Source: Clostridia bacterium (GTDB taxonomy: Bacteria; Bacillota; Clostridia; UBA1381; UBA9506). Taken from it: a stretch of 64,000 nt of DNA. The stretch's first letter is position 1, and every line of letters begins with the position of its first letter. The stretch is taken from NCBI GenBank assembly GCA_017549205.1, contig JAFYVH010000015.1, forward strand, positions 1-64,000. The letters are read 5' to 3'. Both the position numbers and the translations under genes were made by a program. Shown here piece by piece: positions 30,461-43,084 of this stretch. The notes below the pieces were generated by a model, which was not told where the DNA came from, did no database searches, and was given only the letters and a program-made list of their open reading frames with translations.

Positions 30461-33400
30461 ATGGGAGATTTATTACATACACTGGTCAGCGAGGATATGC
30501 TTTCTCAAATGGAAGGTGCACAGCTGACACAGTTTCAGGTTTTTAAACAAGAGCGGAAGGTACATATTGGTCTTTTGTGCAGCACAGTGTTAAAACAAGC
30601 GGTGTTGGATGCTTTTTGCGCCCAAATCAAGCAAGACTTTCAGCTGACACAGGTTGAACTGGAGGTTAGCTATGCGGGAACCGTTGTAACAGATGAAACA
30701 GTTGATGCAGTATACGAGCATCTTTTGACAGAGGTCTATGGCAGACTGCCGTCGGCGCGAGGGGTTTTATTGAACAGCTATGCCACCCTTTCTGACGATG
30801 CTTTTTGTGTGCATTTAAAGTTTGGCGGAGAAAAAACCCTCACCGAGCATGGTGTGGCGGCCATTATGGAAAAAAAGCTTCAAAATGTTTTTCATGTACC
30901 TTTAAAGGTTGTTTTTTCCAATGAAGCTGTTTCGGCAGATGAGGTGTTTAAGCGGCTGGAGGACCAGCGTGAAGAGTTGCAGCGTGATGCAGCGGCAATA
31001 GCTGTGGCAGTTGAAACAGTAGCGGCAAAAGCGGCTGCTGTTATAAAAAAAGCACCCGAAACCCCGGAGGATTTGCTTTTGGGCAAGTCCTTTGGCGGTG
31101 CTATCACGCCTATTTGTGAAATTGATGAAAACAGCGGCAAAGTGATGATTGAGGGTCATGTTATTGCTCACGAAACCAGAGAACTGAAGAACAAGAAAAC
31201 TCTGCTTGAGCTTTATGTGGCAGATGAGAGCAGCTGTATTATTTGTAAAGCCTTTTTAACCGAGGCACAATTTGAGCCCCTAAAAGGAAATCTGAAAAAG
31301 CTTGCAGGTGTGCGGGTTTCCGGCACGGCGCAATATGATACCTATGCCAAAGAGGTAGTTGTGCTCATTCGTGACATGATGAAGACAGAGATTTTTGTGC
31401 GTCCTGATGACGCAGAAGAAAAGCGTGTAGAGTTACATGCCCACACCTCAATGTCTGCAGAAGATGCTATTGCAAAGCCGAAGGAATTAATTGCACGGGC
31501 AGCGCACTGGGGGCACAAGGCCATTGCCATTACCGACCATGGCGTTGTACAGGCATATCCTGAAGCTTATGATGCGGGTCAAAAACATGGCATTAAAATC
31601 ATTTACGGCATGGAGGCCTATTTAGAGGCTGACCAGGCGGCCTTTGTTTTTAATGAAAAGGACATGCCCATCGATGGTGACTTTGTGGTGTTTGACATTG
31701 AAACAACAAGCCTTTCAGCCCGCTATGGCGAAATTATCGAAATTGCCGGTGTGAAAATTTCAAACGGCAAAATGATTGGTCAGTTTTCAAAGTTTGTTAA
31801 GCCTACGGAAAGCATACCTTACCATATCACAGAATTGACCAACATAACCAACGAAATGGTGCGGGATGCAGAGCCCATAGAGGCGGTTTTGCCTGCCTTT
31901 TTGGAATTTTGTGCAGGCTGCGTTTTGGTGGCCCACAATGCAGGCTTTGATGTGGGATATTTAAAAAAGAAAGCAGAAATGCTGAAGCTTTCTTTTGACT
32001 TTTGCTATATGGATACCTTAATGCTCAGCCGTCGCTTGCTGACCGCCCTTAAAACCCACCGCCTAAACCGTGTGGCAAAGCATTTGGGCTTTGCTTTTGA
32101 GGGGCATCATCGTGCCATTAACGATGCCGAGGTGACAGCCCGGATTTTTCTGCACTTTTTAGAGCTTTTATCGGGTCTTGACATTCATAATGTGAATGAG
32201 ATTAACCCTCGTCTTGCCGGTGGCGACTTTAAACGATATAACGAAACCTATCATGCCATTATTTTAGTCAAGGACATGACAGGTCTTAAAAACTTGTATA
32301 AATTGGTTTCCCTTTCCCACATTGATAATTTCTACAAGCGCCCCAGAATTACAAAAGAGATGCTTTCTGCCCATCGAGAAGGTCTTTTGGTGGGTAGCGC
32401 CTGTGAGGCGGGTGAGCTTTACCAAAAAATGCTGCGGGGTGCAACAGAGGAGGAACTCACAGCCGTTGCAAGCTTTTATGACTACCTTGAAATTCAGCCC
32501 TTGGGCAACAATGAATTTATGATTCGCGAACACATGGTCTCCGGCAAAAAAGAGCTTGAAGACATGAACTGCGCCATTGTCCGCCTGGGTGATGCCCTGC
32601 AAAAACGGGTGGTGGCAGCTTGTGATGTTCACTTTTTAGATGCAGATGATGCCCGCTATCGTCAGGTGCTGCAAACGGCTAAAGGTTATGACGATGCAGC
32701 CCATCAGGCACCGTTATATCTGCGCACTACTGAGGAGATGTTGCAGGAATTTTCGTACTTGCCAAAGGAAAAGGCCTATGAAATTGTTGTCACAAATTCA
32801 AATTTGATTGCCGATGAAATTGGCGACATTCTGCCCATTCCCAAGGATACATTTCCCCCTGAAATGCCCGGTGCAACCGAGGAATTGCAGGAGCTTTCTT
32901 ATGGCAAGGCACATGAGCTTTATGGTGAAGAACTGCCCACGCTGGTTAAAGAACGAATGGAAAAAGAGCTGGTGCCCATTATTAAATATGGTTTTTCCGT
33001 TATGTATATGATTGCGCAAAAGCTGGTAACCAAATCCCTTTCAGACGGCTATCTGGTGGGCTCACGAGGTTCGGTTGGTTCTTCCTTTATTGCCTTTTTA
33101 TCAGGCATTACAGAGATTAACTCCCTGCCGCCACATTATCTTTGTCCCAAGTGCAAAAATGTGGAATTTGTTTTAGATGGCAGTTACAGCATGGGTGCGG
33201 ATATGCCGGATAAAATCTGCCCCGTTTGTGGTGAAACATATAAAAAAGACGGCTATGACATTCCCTTTGAAACCTTTTTGGGCTTTGATGGTGATAAAGA
33301 GCCGGATATTGACTTAAACTTTTCGGGTGAATATCAAAGCGTGGCACATAAATACACCGAGACTCTTTTTGGTGAGGGGAATGTGTTCCGTGCCGGCACC

Positions 33401-34729
33401 ATTGGCACATTGGCTGAAAACACCGCCATGGGTTATGTAAAAAAATATGCCGAAACCGTGGGCGTGAGCCTGACAAAAGCACAAATGAAGCAACTTTCGT
33501 TAGGTCTTGAGGGCATTAAGCGCACAACCGGTCAGCATCCCGGCGGTGTTATGATTGTGCCCCGGGCCAATGAGGTTTATGAATTTACGCCCATTCAACA
33601 TCCAGCCGATAAGGCAGAAAGCGGCGTTATTACCACACACTTTGACTATCATTCCATTAGCGGTCGTCTTTTAAAGCTTGACATTCTCGGTCATGACGAC
33701 CCCAGTATGATTCGCATGCTGGAGGATTTAACAGGGCTCAATGCCCGCACCATTCCCATTGATGATAAGCCGACCATGAGTCTTTTCACCGGCACAGAGG
33801 CCTTAGGCGTGACGCCGGAGGATATTGGCAGTGAGGTCGGCACCTTTGCTGTGCCTGAATTTGGCACAAAATTTGTCCGCCAGATGCTGTTAGATACCAA
33901 ACCCACCACCTTCAGTGAACTTATCCGAATCAGCGGATTGTCCCATGGTACTGATGTTTGGACAAACAATGCCCAGGATTTAGTGCGAAAAGGCATTGCC
34001 ACCTTGCCGGAGGTTATTTGTACCCGTGACGATATTATGCTTTATTTATTGCAGCATGACCTGCCGCCCCTGACATCTTTTAAAATTATGGAAAAGGTGC
34101 GTAAGGGTAAGGGTCTTGCGCCGGAGGACGAAGAACTCATGCGGGAAAAGGGTGTGCCCGAGTGGTATATCACCTCTTGTAAAACCATCAAATATATGTT
34201 TCCAAAAGCCCATGCAGCCGCTTATGTAACCATGGCTTTTCGCATTGCCTATTTTAAGGTGCACTATCCCATTTCATTTTACATTGCCTATTACACGGTT
34301 CGTGCCACCGACTTTGATGCAGAGCGCATGCTGGGGGGCAAAGAGCGGGTTATGGCGGCTATGCGGGAGATTGAGTCAAACCCCGATGCCACACAAAAAG
34401 AAAAAAATGTTATGACCATTTTAGAGGTGTGCAATGAGATGTATGCCCGAGGTATAGAATTTTTGCCTGTGGATTTATATGCTTCTCATCAAACCAAATT
34501 CTTAGAAGAAAACGGGGCCATCCGTCCGCCTCTAAACACCATTGCCGGCGTTTCCGATGCGGTGGCAGAGGCAATTTGTCAGGCACGGAGCGAAGGAGAA
34601 TTTTTGTCGGTTGAGGACTTTAAAAAACGGGCAAAAATCGGCAATTCCATTGTGGAAAAGTTGCAGGAATTTCATGTGCTCCGGGACATTCCCGATACTA
34701 ACCAGATGAGTCTTTTTGACCTTGGTTGA
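30461..34729 (+). CDS. polC: DNA polymerase III PolC-type alpha subunit
   Basis: Replicative polymerase of low-GC Gram-positives with its own proofreading. 1422 residues, full length. Order: N-terminal domain, OB-fold (near 240-300), PHP domain split by the exonuclease (VELHAHTSMSAED near 325; ITDHGVVQAYPEAYDAG after it), then a DEDDh exonuclease with FDIETTS near 412 and VAHNAGFD and AINDAEVTAR downstream. Next comes the zinc-binding CPKC/CPVC segment near 895-930, the palm with PDIDLNFSGEYQ near 948, and the fingers and tail. All catalytic acidic motifs appear intact. AAAGGA lies somewhat far (about 15 bases) from the ATG. Confidence 0.98.
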   Translation: MGDLLHTLVSEDMLSQMEGAQLTQFQVFKQERKVHIGLLCSTVLKQAVLDAFCAQIKQDFQLTQVELEVSYAGTVVTDETVDAVYEHLLTEVYGRLPSARGVLLNSYATLSDDAFCVHLKFGGEKTLTEHGVAAIMEKKLQNVFHVPLKVVFSNEAVSADEVFKRLEDQREELQRDAAAIAVAVETVAAKAAAVIKKAPETPEDLLLGKSFGGAITPICEIDENSGKVMIEGHVIAHETRELKNKKTLLELYVADESSCIICKAFLTEAQFEPLKGNLKKLAGVRVSGTAQYDTYAKEVVVLIRDMMKTEIFVRPDDAEEKRVELHAHTSMSAEDAIAKPKELIARAAHWGHKAIAITDHGVVQAYPEAYDAGQKHGIKIIYGMEAYLEADQAAFVFNEKDMPIDGDFVVFDIETTSLSARYGEIIEIAGVKISNGKMIGQFSKFVKPTESIPYHITELTNITNEMVRDAEPIEAVLPAFLEFCAGCVLVAHNAGFDVGYLKKKAEMLKLSFDFCYMDTLMLSRRLLTALKTHRLNRVAKHLGFAFEGHHRAINDAEVTARIFLHFLELLSGLDIHNVNEINPRLAGGDFKRYNETYHAIILVKDMTGLKNLYKLVSLSHIDNFYKRPRITKEMLSAHREGLLVGSACEAGELYQKMLRGATEEELTAVASFYDYLEIQPLGNNEFMIREHMVSGKKELEDMNCAIVRLGDALQKRVVAACDVHFLDADDARYRQVLQTAKGYDDAAHQAPLYLRTTEEMLQEFSYLPKEKAYEIVVTNSNLIADEIGDILPIPKDTFPPEMPGATEELQELSYGKAHELYGEELPTLVKERMEKELVPIIKYGFSVMYMIAQKLVTKSLSDGYLVGSRGSVGSSFIAFLSGITEINSLPPHYLCPKCKNVEFVLDGSYSMGADMPDKICPVCGETYKKDGYDIPFETFLGFDGDKEPDIDLNFSGEYQSVAHKYTETLFGEGNVFRAGTIGTLAENTAMGYVKKYAETVGVSLTKAQMKQLSLGLEGIKRTTGQHPGGVMIVPRANEVYEFTPIQHPADKAESGVITTHFDYHSISGRLLKLDILGHDDPSMIRMLEDLTGLNARTIPIDDKPTMSLFTGTEALGVTPEDIGSEVGTFAVPEFGTKFVRQMLLDTKPTTFSELIRISGLSHGTDVWTNNAQDLVRKGIATLPEVICTRDDIMLYLLQHDLPPLTSFKIMEKVRKGKGLAPEDEELMREKGVPEWYITSCKTIKYMFPKAHAAAYVTMAFRIAYFKVHYPISFYIAYYTVRATDFDAERMLGGKERVMAAMREIESNPDATQKEKNVMTILEVCNEMYARGIEFLPVDLYASHQTKFLEENGAIRPPLNTIAGVSDAVAEAICQARSEGEFLSVEDFKKRAKIGNSIVEKLQEFHVLRDIPDTNQMSLFDLG

Positions 34730-34804
34730 TGCACAGGGAAAAGCAAAGACACTAAAGTTTTATTTGTAAGAAGAAGTTGAGAAAAATGCAAGGTAGGGTG
34801 AAGA

Positions 34805-37201
34805 ATGAGAATCAGGCGAAAACTTTTTGCATGCGTTTCGGCTATGCTAACAGGCATCTATGTAGCCTATTTCATTCCTGATGCCATTCCGATTACCTTG
34901 CTTTTTGGTGCTATTTTTGTATTTTTCATTTCGCTTTTCTTTACGAAAAGAGGCATTTTGCCTCTTTTTATGATTTTATTCTTTCTGTTTGGAGCTTTTC
35001 ACTTAACATATAAAAATGATGTGACGAAGCGGGCAGTCTATCCATATTTAAATGAATATGTAACCCTTTGCGGTGATGTGATTGCCGAGCCTGTCTATAA
35101 TGAGAATGATGGCAGCAGCACGGTAACGGTGCGCCTTTTAGAGCTTTCTTTTTTAGAGTCTCGCACTGAAACCCGCGAAAAACTTTATGTAAAGATCAAG
35201 GCAGGGGAGCCTGTTCCCGGTTTTGGTCAAAGATTTACAGCGGTGTGCGTGCTATATATTCCTTCTGATGCTATGAATCGTGGCGGCTTTGACTATGCCC
35301 TGCATTTAAAATCGAAGAACATGTTTTTTCGGGGAACGGCAGAGAAGGGAACCATGGAGATTGTAGGTGCGTTTCCCCTTGGTATTTCTGACCGCATTTA
35401 TCAATTAAACCGATATTGCACAAAAGCTTTAGATAGTGTTTTCCCCAGAGATGCTGCCACGGTTTTGCAGGCGATGTGTCTGGGAAATAAAGAGAACATG
35501 TCAGAAGAATTAGAAGAGGCGTTGTCAGTCAGCGGCCTTTCTCATATGACCTCGGTGTCAGGCATGCATGTTTCTACTTTGGTTGGCGCACTTTATGTTT
35601 TGTTTTCATTTTTCAAGCGCAACCGCAATCGCTATACTTGGCTGACCGGCGGACTACTTCTGTTTTTCATGATTTTTACCGGTGCAAGCGCGCCGGTTGT
35701 CCGCGCATGCATCATGGGCATTTTAATGCTCTTGGCGCCGCTTCTTTGCAGAAAGGCAGACCCTATAACCTCTTTGGCCTTTGCAGCCGGCGTGATTGTT
35801 TGCATAAATCCCCTTGCAGCATTTGATGCGGGGTTTATGCTTTCCTTTGCGGCGACCTTGGGCATATTTGTGTTAGGTAATCCACTACGGGAACGCTTAT
35901 TGCAGCTATTGCACCTAACGGACAACGAAAAATGGTATGCAAAGATTTTCTCTTTTATTATAGCGGTCTTTTCCCTGACGGCAGCAGCCCAGTTGTTTTT
36001 GTTGCCTGTGGCTGCATGGATTTTTGGATATGTATCACGATGGAGCTTCATCACAAGTATTTTGACGGCACCTCTTGCCACAGTGCTTTTGATTTGCGGT
36101 TTGCTTGTGAGCTTTTTAGGACTTTTGCATCCCATGTTGAGCATCGTTTCAGCAAGCTTTACTTATCCCTTTGTTAAAGTGTTTTTGGGTGTGACTTATT
36201 TCTTTGGCAACATGCCCCAGGGACTTTTCACAATGGGTACTTTCTCCTTTATCGGCATTTGTGTTTACGGCACCTGTCTTTTTATATTTAAAAGACTATT
36301 GCGGGGAAAGTTTCGCCAATGCATTGTGGTGTCTGTCTTATTACCTATATTATTATGTGTTTTTCTTTTTGTTTCCAATGCCGGAGGGGAGAGAGCAGAG
36401 CTTACTTTTATTAATGTAGGCGAAGGTGACTGCGCCCTGTTGCGTCTGCCCTCGCAGGTAGACATTTTAATTGATGGTGGCGGAACGCCCTCATACCGCG
36501 GGGACTACGATGTGGGCAAGCAAATTGTTTTGCCCTATTTGAGAAAGAAAGGGATTTATGAGCTTGACTATGTCGTTGCGACCCATCCTCACGAAGACCA
36601 CATTCGAGGACTTTTGTCTCTTTTCTCTGCCATGAGAATTAACACACTTCTTGTGCCCATTGGTTTTGATGCTGTGCAAACCGGGGCAGAGCTGTTAGAC
36701 TGTGCAAAAGAGCATGGCGTTACAGTTCGCATGCTGCAAGCAGGTGACATTCTCAAGTTTTCGCGACAGTGTGATTTAGAGGTGTTGTTGCCGGATACAG
36801 AATGGCTGCAAAAGGAACCATCAGAAAACGATGCTTCTTTGGTTCTGCGCTTTCATTATGGAAAATTGCAAGCGCTGTTTACCGGTGATTTGGAAGCAGC
36901 GGGAGAGGAAGAACTGGTTTCGCGCTATCCCGGGGAGCAAGTTACCATTTTAAAAGTGGGTCATCACGGCTCGTCCTCTTCAACAACAGCAGCATTGCTC
37001 TCCTGGGCAAAACCAGAATATGCATATATACCCTGTGATGAAAGGTATTACAATCATCCGGCGGCAGAAACACTAAAAAGGTTAGAAACGGCGGGGACTT
37101 TTGTCTTTCGTGCAGATGAAGATAAGGATGTAACCTTTGTTTTAAATCCTGAGGGCATACAGTCAATTAGAAAGGGTGGAAGGGATTATGATGAAAATTG
37201 A
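34805..37201 (+). CDS. comEC: DNA internalization protein ComEC/Rec2
   Basis: Inner-membrane channel for single-stranded DNA uptake in natural transformation. 798 residues, complete. Two N-terminal membrane segments come first. An extracellular OB-fold region follows (near 75-190). The multi-span competence domain begins near SGLSHMTSVSGMHVSTL. The C-terminal metallo-beta-lactamase domain has ATHPHEDHIRG, FTGDLE and KVGHHGSSSSTT. The metal-binding HxHxDH motif is intact, which supports a working nuclease domain. Other com genes are not in the window, so competence itself is not shown. It overlaps holA by 14 bases. Confidence 0.95.
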   Translation: MRIRRKLFACVSAMLTGIYVAYFIPDAIPITLLFGAIFVFFISLFFTKRGILPLFMILFFLFGAFHLTYKNDVTKRAVYPYLNEYVTLCGDVIAEPVYNENDGSSTVTVRLLELSFLESRTETREKLYVKIKAGEPVPGFGQRFTAVCVLYIPSDAMNRGGFDYALHLKSKNMFFRGTAEKGTMEIVGAFPLGISDRIYQLNRYCTKALDSVFPRDAATVLQAMCLGNKENMSEELEEALSVSGLSHMTSVSGMHVSTLVGALYVLFSFFKRNRNRYTWLTGGLLLFFMIFTGASAPVVRACIMGILMLLAPLLCRKADPITSLAFAAGVIVCINPLAAFDAGFMLSFAATLGIFVLGNPLRERLLQLLHLTDNEKWYAKIFSFIIAVFSLTAAAQLFLLPVAAWIFGYVSRWSFITSILTAPLATVLLICGLLVSFLGLLHPMLSIVSASFTYPFVKVFLGVTYFFGNMPQGLFTMGTFSFIGICVYGTCLFIFKRLLRGKFRQCIVVSVLLPILLCVFLFVSNAGGERAELTFINVGEGDCALLRLPSQVDILIDGGGTPSYRGDYDVGKQIVLPYLRKKGIYELDYVVATHPHEDHIRGLLSLFSAMRINTLLVPIGFDAVQTGAELLDCAKEHGVTVRMLQAGDILKFSRQCDLEVLLPDTEWLQKEPSENDASLVLRFHYGKLQALFTGDLEAAGEEELVSRYPGEQVTILKVGHHGSSSSTTAALLSWAKPEYAYIPCDERYYNHPAAETLKRLETAGTFVFRADEDKDVTFVLNPEGIQSIRKGGRDYDEN

Positions 37202-38213
37202 AGAACTAAAGCAAATTCTTAAAGGTCAAAAACCGGCGCCCCATGTTTTTTTGTTGTGGGGTGAAGAAGCGTTTTTGCGCGCTCATTACAAAAAACAGCT
37301 GGTGGCTTTTTTATCCCCCGATGTTATGGAGGATTTAAATGTTTTCACCTTTGAGGGCAAAAGCTATAACTTAAATCAGGTGGACGAGGCCATTGAGGCG
37401 CTGCCTGTTATGGCAGAGAAAAAGCTTTTGGTTTTTGACGATTCCCTTATCTTTAAGCCCGATGGACGAACCGGGGCAAAGGCAGAATATCGCGAATACT
37501 GGGAACAACGCCTTAAAGACATTCCTCCCTATGTTTACATCATCTTTAATGAAAAAGAAATAGACAAGCGTAGTGCGCTGTTAAAATGGGTGGATAAAGA
37601 AGAGGTCTGTGTTGAATTTTCATTTTTAGGTGAAGAAGAGATGGTTCGGTGGACGGTTGGGCTTTTTAAAAATCTAGGCAAACAAATCGCCCCCGGTGAT
37701 GCACGCTATTTAAATGAAATAACGCCGGCAGGCATGATGGTTGTGCGGCGAGAGGCCGAAAAGCTGGTTGCCTATGCAGGTGATAGACCGCAGGTGGTGC
37801 GCCGTGATATTGAAGAAATGGTCTCGCCGGAGCTTGAGGGTCGTGTGTTTGACATGGTGGCTTGTATTTTAAGAAAAGATGCAAGCACAGCCTTGCGCCT
37901 TTTAGATGACCTGTTTGCTTTAAAAACAGAACCCAACGAAATTTTAGGCGCCATTGTTTATAATGCAGACAAGCTTTTGCAGACAAAGCTCATGGCAGCC
38001 GATGGCGCCGATAAAAATCAAATTATGTCTAAACTGAAAATTAGTCCCTTTGCTGCGAGTAAGTTCCTGCGTGACTGCACAAAATATTCCGTGGAGCAGC
38101 TGAGAGTTTTGGTAAAGCGACTGGCAGAAACAGACGGATTTATTAAATCAAATTCAATGGATAACGATATGCTGGTCAGCCTGCTGGTTTCAGAGCTTTC
38201 AACAATCGAATGA
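37188..38213 (+). CDS. holA: DNA polymerase III delta subunit
   Basis: Clamp-loader delta subunit that opens the beta sliding clamp. About 341 residues. AAA+-like N-terminal domain (HVFLLWGEEAFLRAHYKKQ) without a functional Walker motif, as is normal for delta; helical C-terminal collar domain (NEILGAIVYNADKLLQ). The start is taken at ATG 37188, or the next codon 37191, following GGAAGGG; a GTG at 37176 is in frame but upstream of that site. It lies right after comEC, the conserved Bacillota order; rpsT, often next, is absent. Confidence 0.93.
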   Translation: MMKIEELKQILKGQKPAPHVFLLWGEEAFLRAHYKKQLVAFLSPDVMEDLNVFTFEGKSYNLNQVDEAIEALPVMAEKKLLVFDDSLIFKPDGRTGAKAEYREYWEQRLKDIPPYVYIIFNEKEIDKRSALLKWVDKEEVCVEFSFLGEEEMVRWTVGLFKNLGKQIAPGDARYLNEITPAGMMVVRREAEKLVAYAGDRPQVVRRDIEEMVSPELEGRVFDMVACILRKDASTALRLLDDLFALKTEPNEILGAIVYNADKLLQTKLMAADGADKNQIMSKLKISPFAASKFLRDCTKYSVEQLRVLVKRLAETDGFIKSNSMDNDMLVSLLVSELSTIE

Positions 38214-38253
38214 TAGTAAATATTGGGGTCACAAAAAATTCACAATTTAAAGC

Positions 38254-38282
38254 TTGACAATCATAAAAAAAAGTGCTATCTT
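38254..38282 (+). promoter_or_regulatory. Promoter of the hrcA-grpE-dnaK-dnaJ operon
   Basis: TTGACA (38254-38259), 17 bases, TATCTT (38277-38282), followed five bases later by CIRCE, which thus covers the transcription start. Confidence 0.85.
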
Positions 38283-38286
38283 ATTA

Positions 38287-38313
38287 TTAGCACTCAAAGA
38301 GATAGAGTGCTAA
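38287..38313 (+). promoter_or_regulatory. CIRCE operator (HrcA binding site)
   Basis: TTAGCACTC-N9-GAGTGCTAA, a perfect match to the CIRCE consensus, directly downstream of the -10 and 16 bases before the chosen hrcA start. Repression by HrcA, relieved on heat stress, is the established mechanism. Confidence 0.98.
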
Positions 38314-38329
38314 CAACGGGGTGGATGTT

Positions 38330-39394
38330 ATGGATATGAATGAAAGAAAAAGAAAAATCCTTCATTCAATCATAGATGAATACATCAAAAGTGCAGAGCC
38401 GATTGGTTCACGGCACATAGCCAAAAACCTGGATTTTGGCTTGTCAAGTGCCACCATTCGTAATGAAATGGCAGACCTGGAGGAAATGGGCTATTTAGAG
38501 CAGCCTCACACCTCTGCCGGCCGCATTCCCTCTGACAAGGGGTACAGGCTTTATGTTGATTCGCTGATGAATGATTATGAACTGACTGTGAGCGACCTAA
38601 GCGACTTTGGCGGCGTTTTGGAGTGGAAAATGGGCCAGATTGATAAAATTATCAAAAGGGCCTCGGTGCTCCTTTCAGAGCTGACACACTACACAGCCGT
38701 GCTCACAACACCGGAGATGCGTCGCGGTGCTATTAAAACGGTAGAACTCGTGCCGGTTGACAGTGCATCGGCTTTGATTATTCTGGTGACGAATGAGGGC
38801 GTGATGAAGCATAAACGCGTGTTGCTCCCTGCCGGAGTTGATGGTGAGTTTGTGCACAGCTTTTCCAATTTGCTGCGGGAAAAACTTTCCGGCTCGACAT
38901 TGGAAGAAATAAGCGCAGCCAAAATTAGTGAAATTCGTCGGGCTATGCAGGCTCATTTTGAACTGCTGTTCCCGGTGCTTGACTTTATTGCCGAAATCAT
39001 TGATGATGTTCGTGCCGAAACCGAAATCTTTACAAGCGGTGCCACCAACATTTTGAACTACCCCGAATTTAATGATGTGCACCGGGCAAAAGAATTTTTG
39101 GAGTTTTTGGATAATAAAGAGGCTGTTGCCGAAATTCTGCAGCCTGCCACCGGGCAGGAAGCCGGTTTTTCAGATGGCGGTATAACCGTTCGAATCGGCA
39201 AGGAAAACAAGCAGGACATCATGCAAAAGTCAAGCGTGATTACCGCTAATTATTATGTTGGCGATCAGGTTATGGGTCGGCTGGGCATTATTGGTCCCAC
39301 TCGTATGGATTATCCCAAAACCATTGCCAAAATCAAGCAAATATCAGCCATGCTGAACAGACTTTTATATGACTTATATATAGAAGAGGAATGA
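38330..39394 (+). CDS. hrcA: Heat-inducible transcription repressor HrcA
   Basis: Represses its own operon through the CIRCE site just upstream. About 354 residues. The N-terminal winged helix has ERKRKILHSIIDEYIKSAEPIGS and SSATIRNEMADLEEMGYLEQPHTSAGRIPS; a GAF-like central domain follows and the C-terminus ends GPTRMDYPKTIAKIKQIS. Three starts are possible (GTG 38321, ATG 38330, ATG 38336); ATG 38330 is placed 5 bases after GGGGTGG. Confidence 0.97.
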   Translation: MDMNERKRKILHSIIDEYIKSAEPIGSRHIAKNLDFGLSSATIRNEMADLEEMGYLEQPHTSAGRIPSDKGYRLYVDSLMNDYELTVSDLSDFGGVLEWKMGQIDKIIKRASVLLSELTHYTAVLTTPEMRRGAIKTVELVPVDSASALIILVTNEGVMKHKRVLLPAGVDGEFVHSFSNLLREKLSGSTLEEISAAKISEIRRAMQAHFELLFPVLDFIAEIIDDVRAETEIFTSGATNILNYPEFNDVHRAKEFLEFLDNKEAVAEILQPATGQEAGFSDGGITVRIGKENKQDIMQKSSVITANYYVGDQVMGRLGIIGPTRMDYPKTIAKIKQISAMLNRLLYDLYIEEE

Positions 39395-39416
39395 CAGAGA
39401 AAGGAATGGTTCACAG

Positions 39417-41847
<2,431 letters not shown>

Positions 41848-41867
41848 GAGAAATAGTTAAAAGAATC

Positions 41868-41901
41868 GGGGTCTGTGGCAAAGTTTTTTTGCTGCAGCCC
41901 C
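41868..41901 (+). terminator. Hairpin between dnaK and dnaJ, possible partial attenuator
   Basis: GGGG-CTG...GCAAA pairs with TTTGC...CAG-CCCC, about 15 pairs with one bulge and two G-T pairs. The following sequence is T-rich but interrupted (TTGTTCTTGTTTTG), so full termination is doubtful. It could lower dnaJ expression relative to dnaK or act as a processing/stability element. Confidence 0.45.
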
Positions 41902-41930
41902 TTGTTCTTGTTTTGTGAGGGGAATCATAA

Positions 41931-43079
41931 ATGGCAGAAAAAAGAGATTATTATGAAGTGTTAGGCGTTAATAAAGGCGCCAGTGCCGATGAGCTTAAAA
42001 AGGCATACCGAAAGCTTGCCAAAAAATATCATCCGGATTTAAACCCCGATGATAAAGAAGCAGAAGCCAAGTTTAAAGAAGCTAACGAGGCCTATGAAGT
42101 GCTTTCTGACCCGGAGAAAAAGCAGCGCTATGACCAGTTTGGTCATGCAGGCGTCGACCCCAATTTCGGTGCAGGCGGCGGAGGTTTTGGTGGCGGCTTT
42201 GGCGGTGGCTTCGATTTTGGCGACATTTTTGAAGGCTTTTTCGGCGGTGGCTTTGGCGGTCGTGGCGGTGCGCGTCGCAGTGGGCCCAAGCGTGGCTCAG
42301 ATTTAGAGGCAGAAGTGACCATCACCTTTGAAGAGGCTGCTTTTGGTTGCGAAAAAGAAATTCATTTGTATCGAACAGAATTTTGTCCCGATTGTGACGG
42401 CAGCGGTGCCAAGGCAGGCAGCGAGGTTGTAACCTGTAGCACCTGCGGTGGCAGCGGTCAGGTGCGCAGCACACAGCGTACCATTTTGGGTAACATGTCC
42501 ACAGTCAGCACCTGCAGCACCTGCGGCGGTAAGGGCAAAATTGTAAAAGAGCCTTGCGGCAAGTGTGCCGGCAAAGGCAAAATTAGGAAGTCAAGAACCA
42601 TTAAGGTAAACATTCCCGCCGGCATAGACAATGGCCAAAGCATTTCTCTTTCCGGCCAGGGTAATGTGGGCGATAAGGGTGCACCGGCCGGCAACTTATT
42701 TGTGGTGGTAACGGTGTTACCTCACAGCCTGTTCCAAAGAAACGGCTTTGACGTGCTGTGCGAGGTGCCCATCACCTTTGTGCAGGCGGCATTGGGCGCC
42801 GAACTTGAAGTTCCTACTTTAGACGGAAAGGTGAAATATACCATTCCCGAAGGCACCCAGACAGGCACGGTCTTCCGTTTGAAAGGCAAGGGTATATCCA
42901 TGCTGCGCCGCAGTGGTCGTGGTGACCAATATGTGCGTGTTATGGTTGAAATTCCAACTCATCTTTCTGGCAAGCAAAAAGACCTTTTGCGAGAGTTTGA
43001 AGGGAGCTTAAAGGGCAATAACCACACCAATCAAAAAAGCTTTTTTGATAAAATGCGGGGCAATAGCGGGAAGGGCTGA
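41931..43079 (+). CDS. dnaJ: Chaperone DnaJ (Hsp40)
   Basis: Type I Hsp40 that stimulates DnaK ATPase and delivers substrates. 382 residues. J domain with HPD in KYHPDLNP near 32-35; Gly/Phe-rich linker of about 75-120; four CxxCxGxG zinc repeats at about 153-220 ([32 protein letters not shown]), all intact; C-terminal substrate-binding domains follow. The ATG has GTGAGGGG upstream. Last chaperone gene of the CIRCE operon. Confidence 0.98.
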   Translation: MAEKRDYYEVLGVNKGASADELKKAYRKLAKKYHPDLNPDDKEAEAKFKEANEAYEVLSDPEKKQRYDQFGHAGVDPNFGAGGGGFGGGFGGGFDFGDIFEGFFGGGFGGRGGARRSGPKRGSDLEAEVTITFEEAAFGCEKEIHLYRTEFCPDCDGSGAKAGSEVVTCSTCGGSGQVRSTQRTILGNMSTVSTCSTCGGKGKIVKEPCGKCAGKGKIRKSRTIKVNIPAGIDNGQSISLSGQGNVGDKGAPAGNLFVVVTVLPHSLFQRNGFDVLCEVPITFVQAALGAELEVPTLDGKVKYTIPEGTQTGTVFRLKGKGISMLRRSGRGDQYVRVMVEIPTHLSGKQKDLLREFEGSLKGNNHTNQKSFFDKMRGNSGKG

Positions 43080-43084
43080 GGCTG

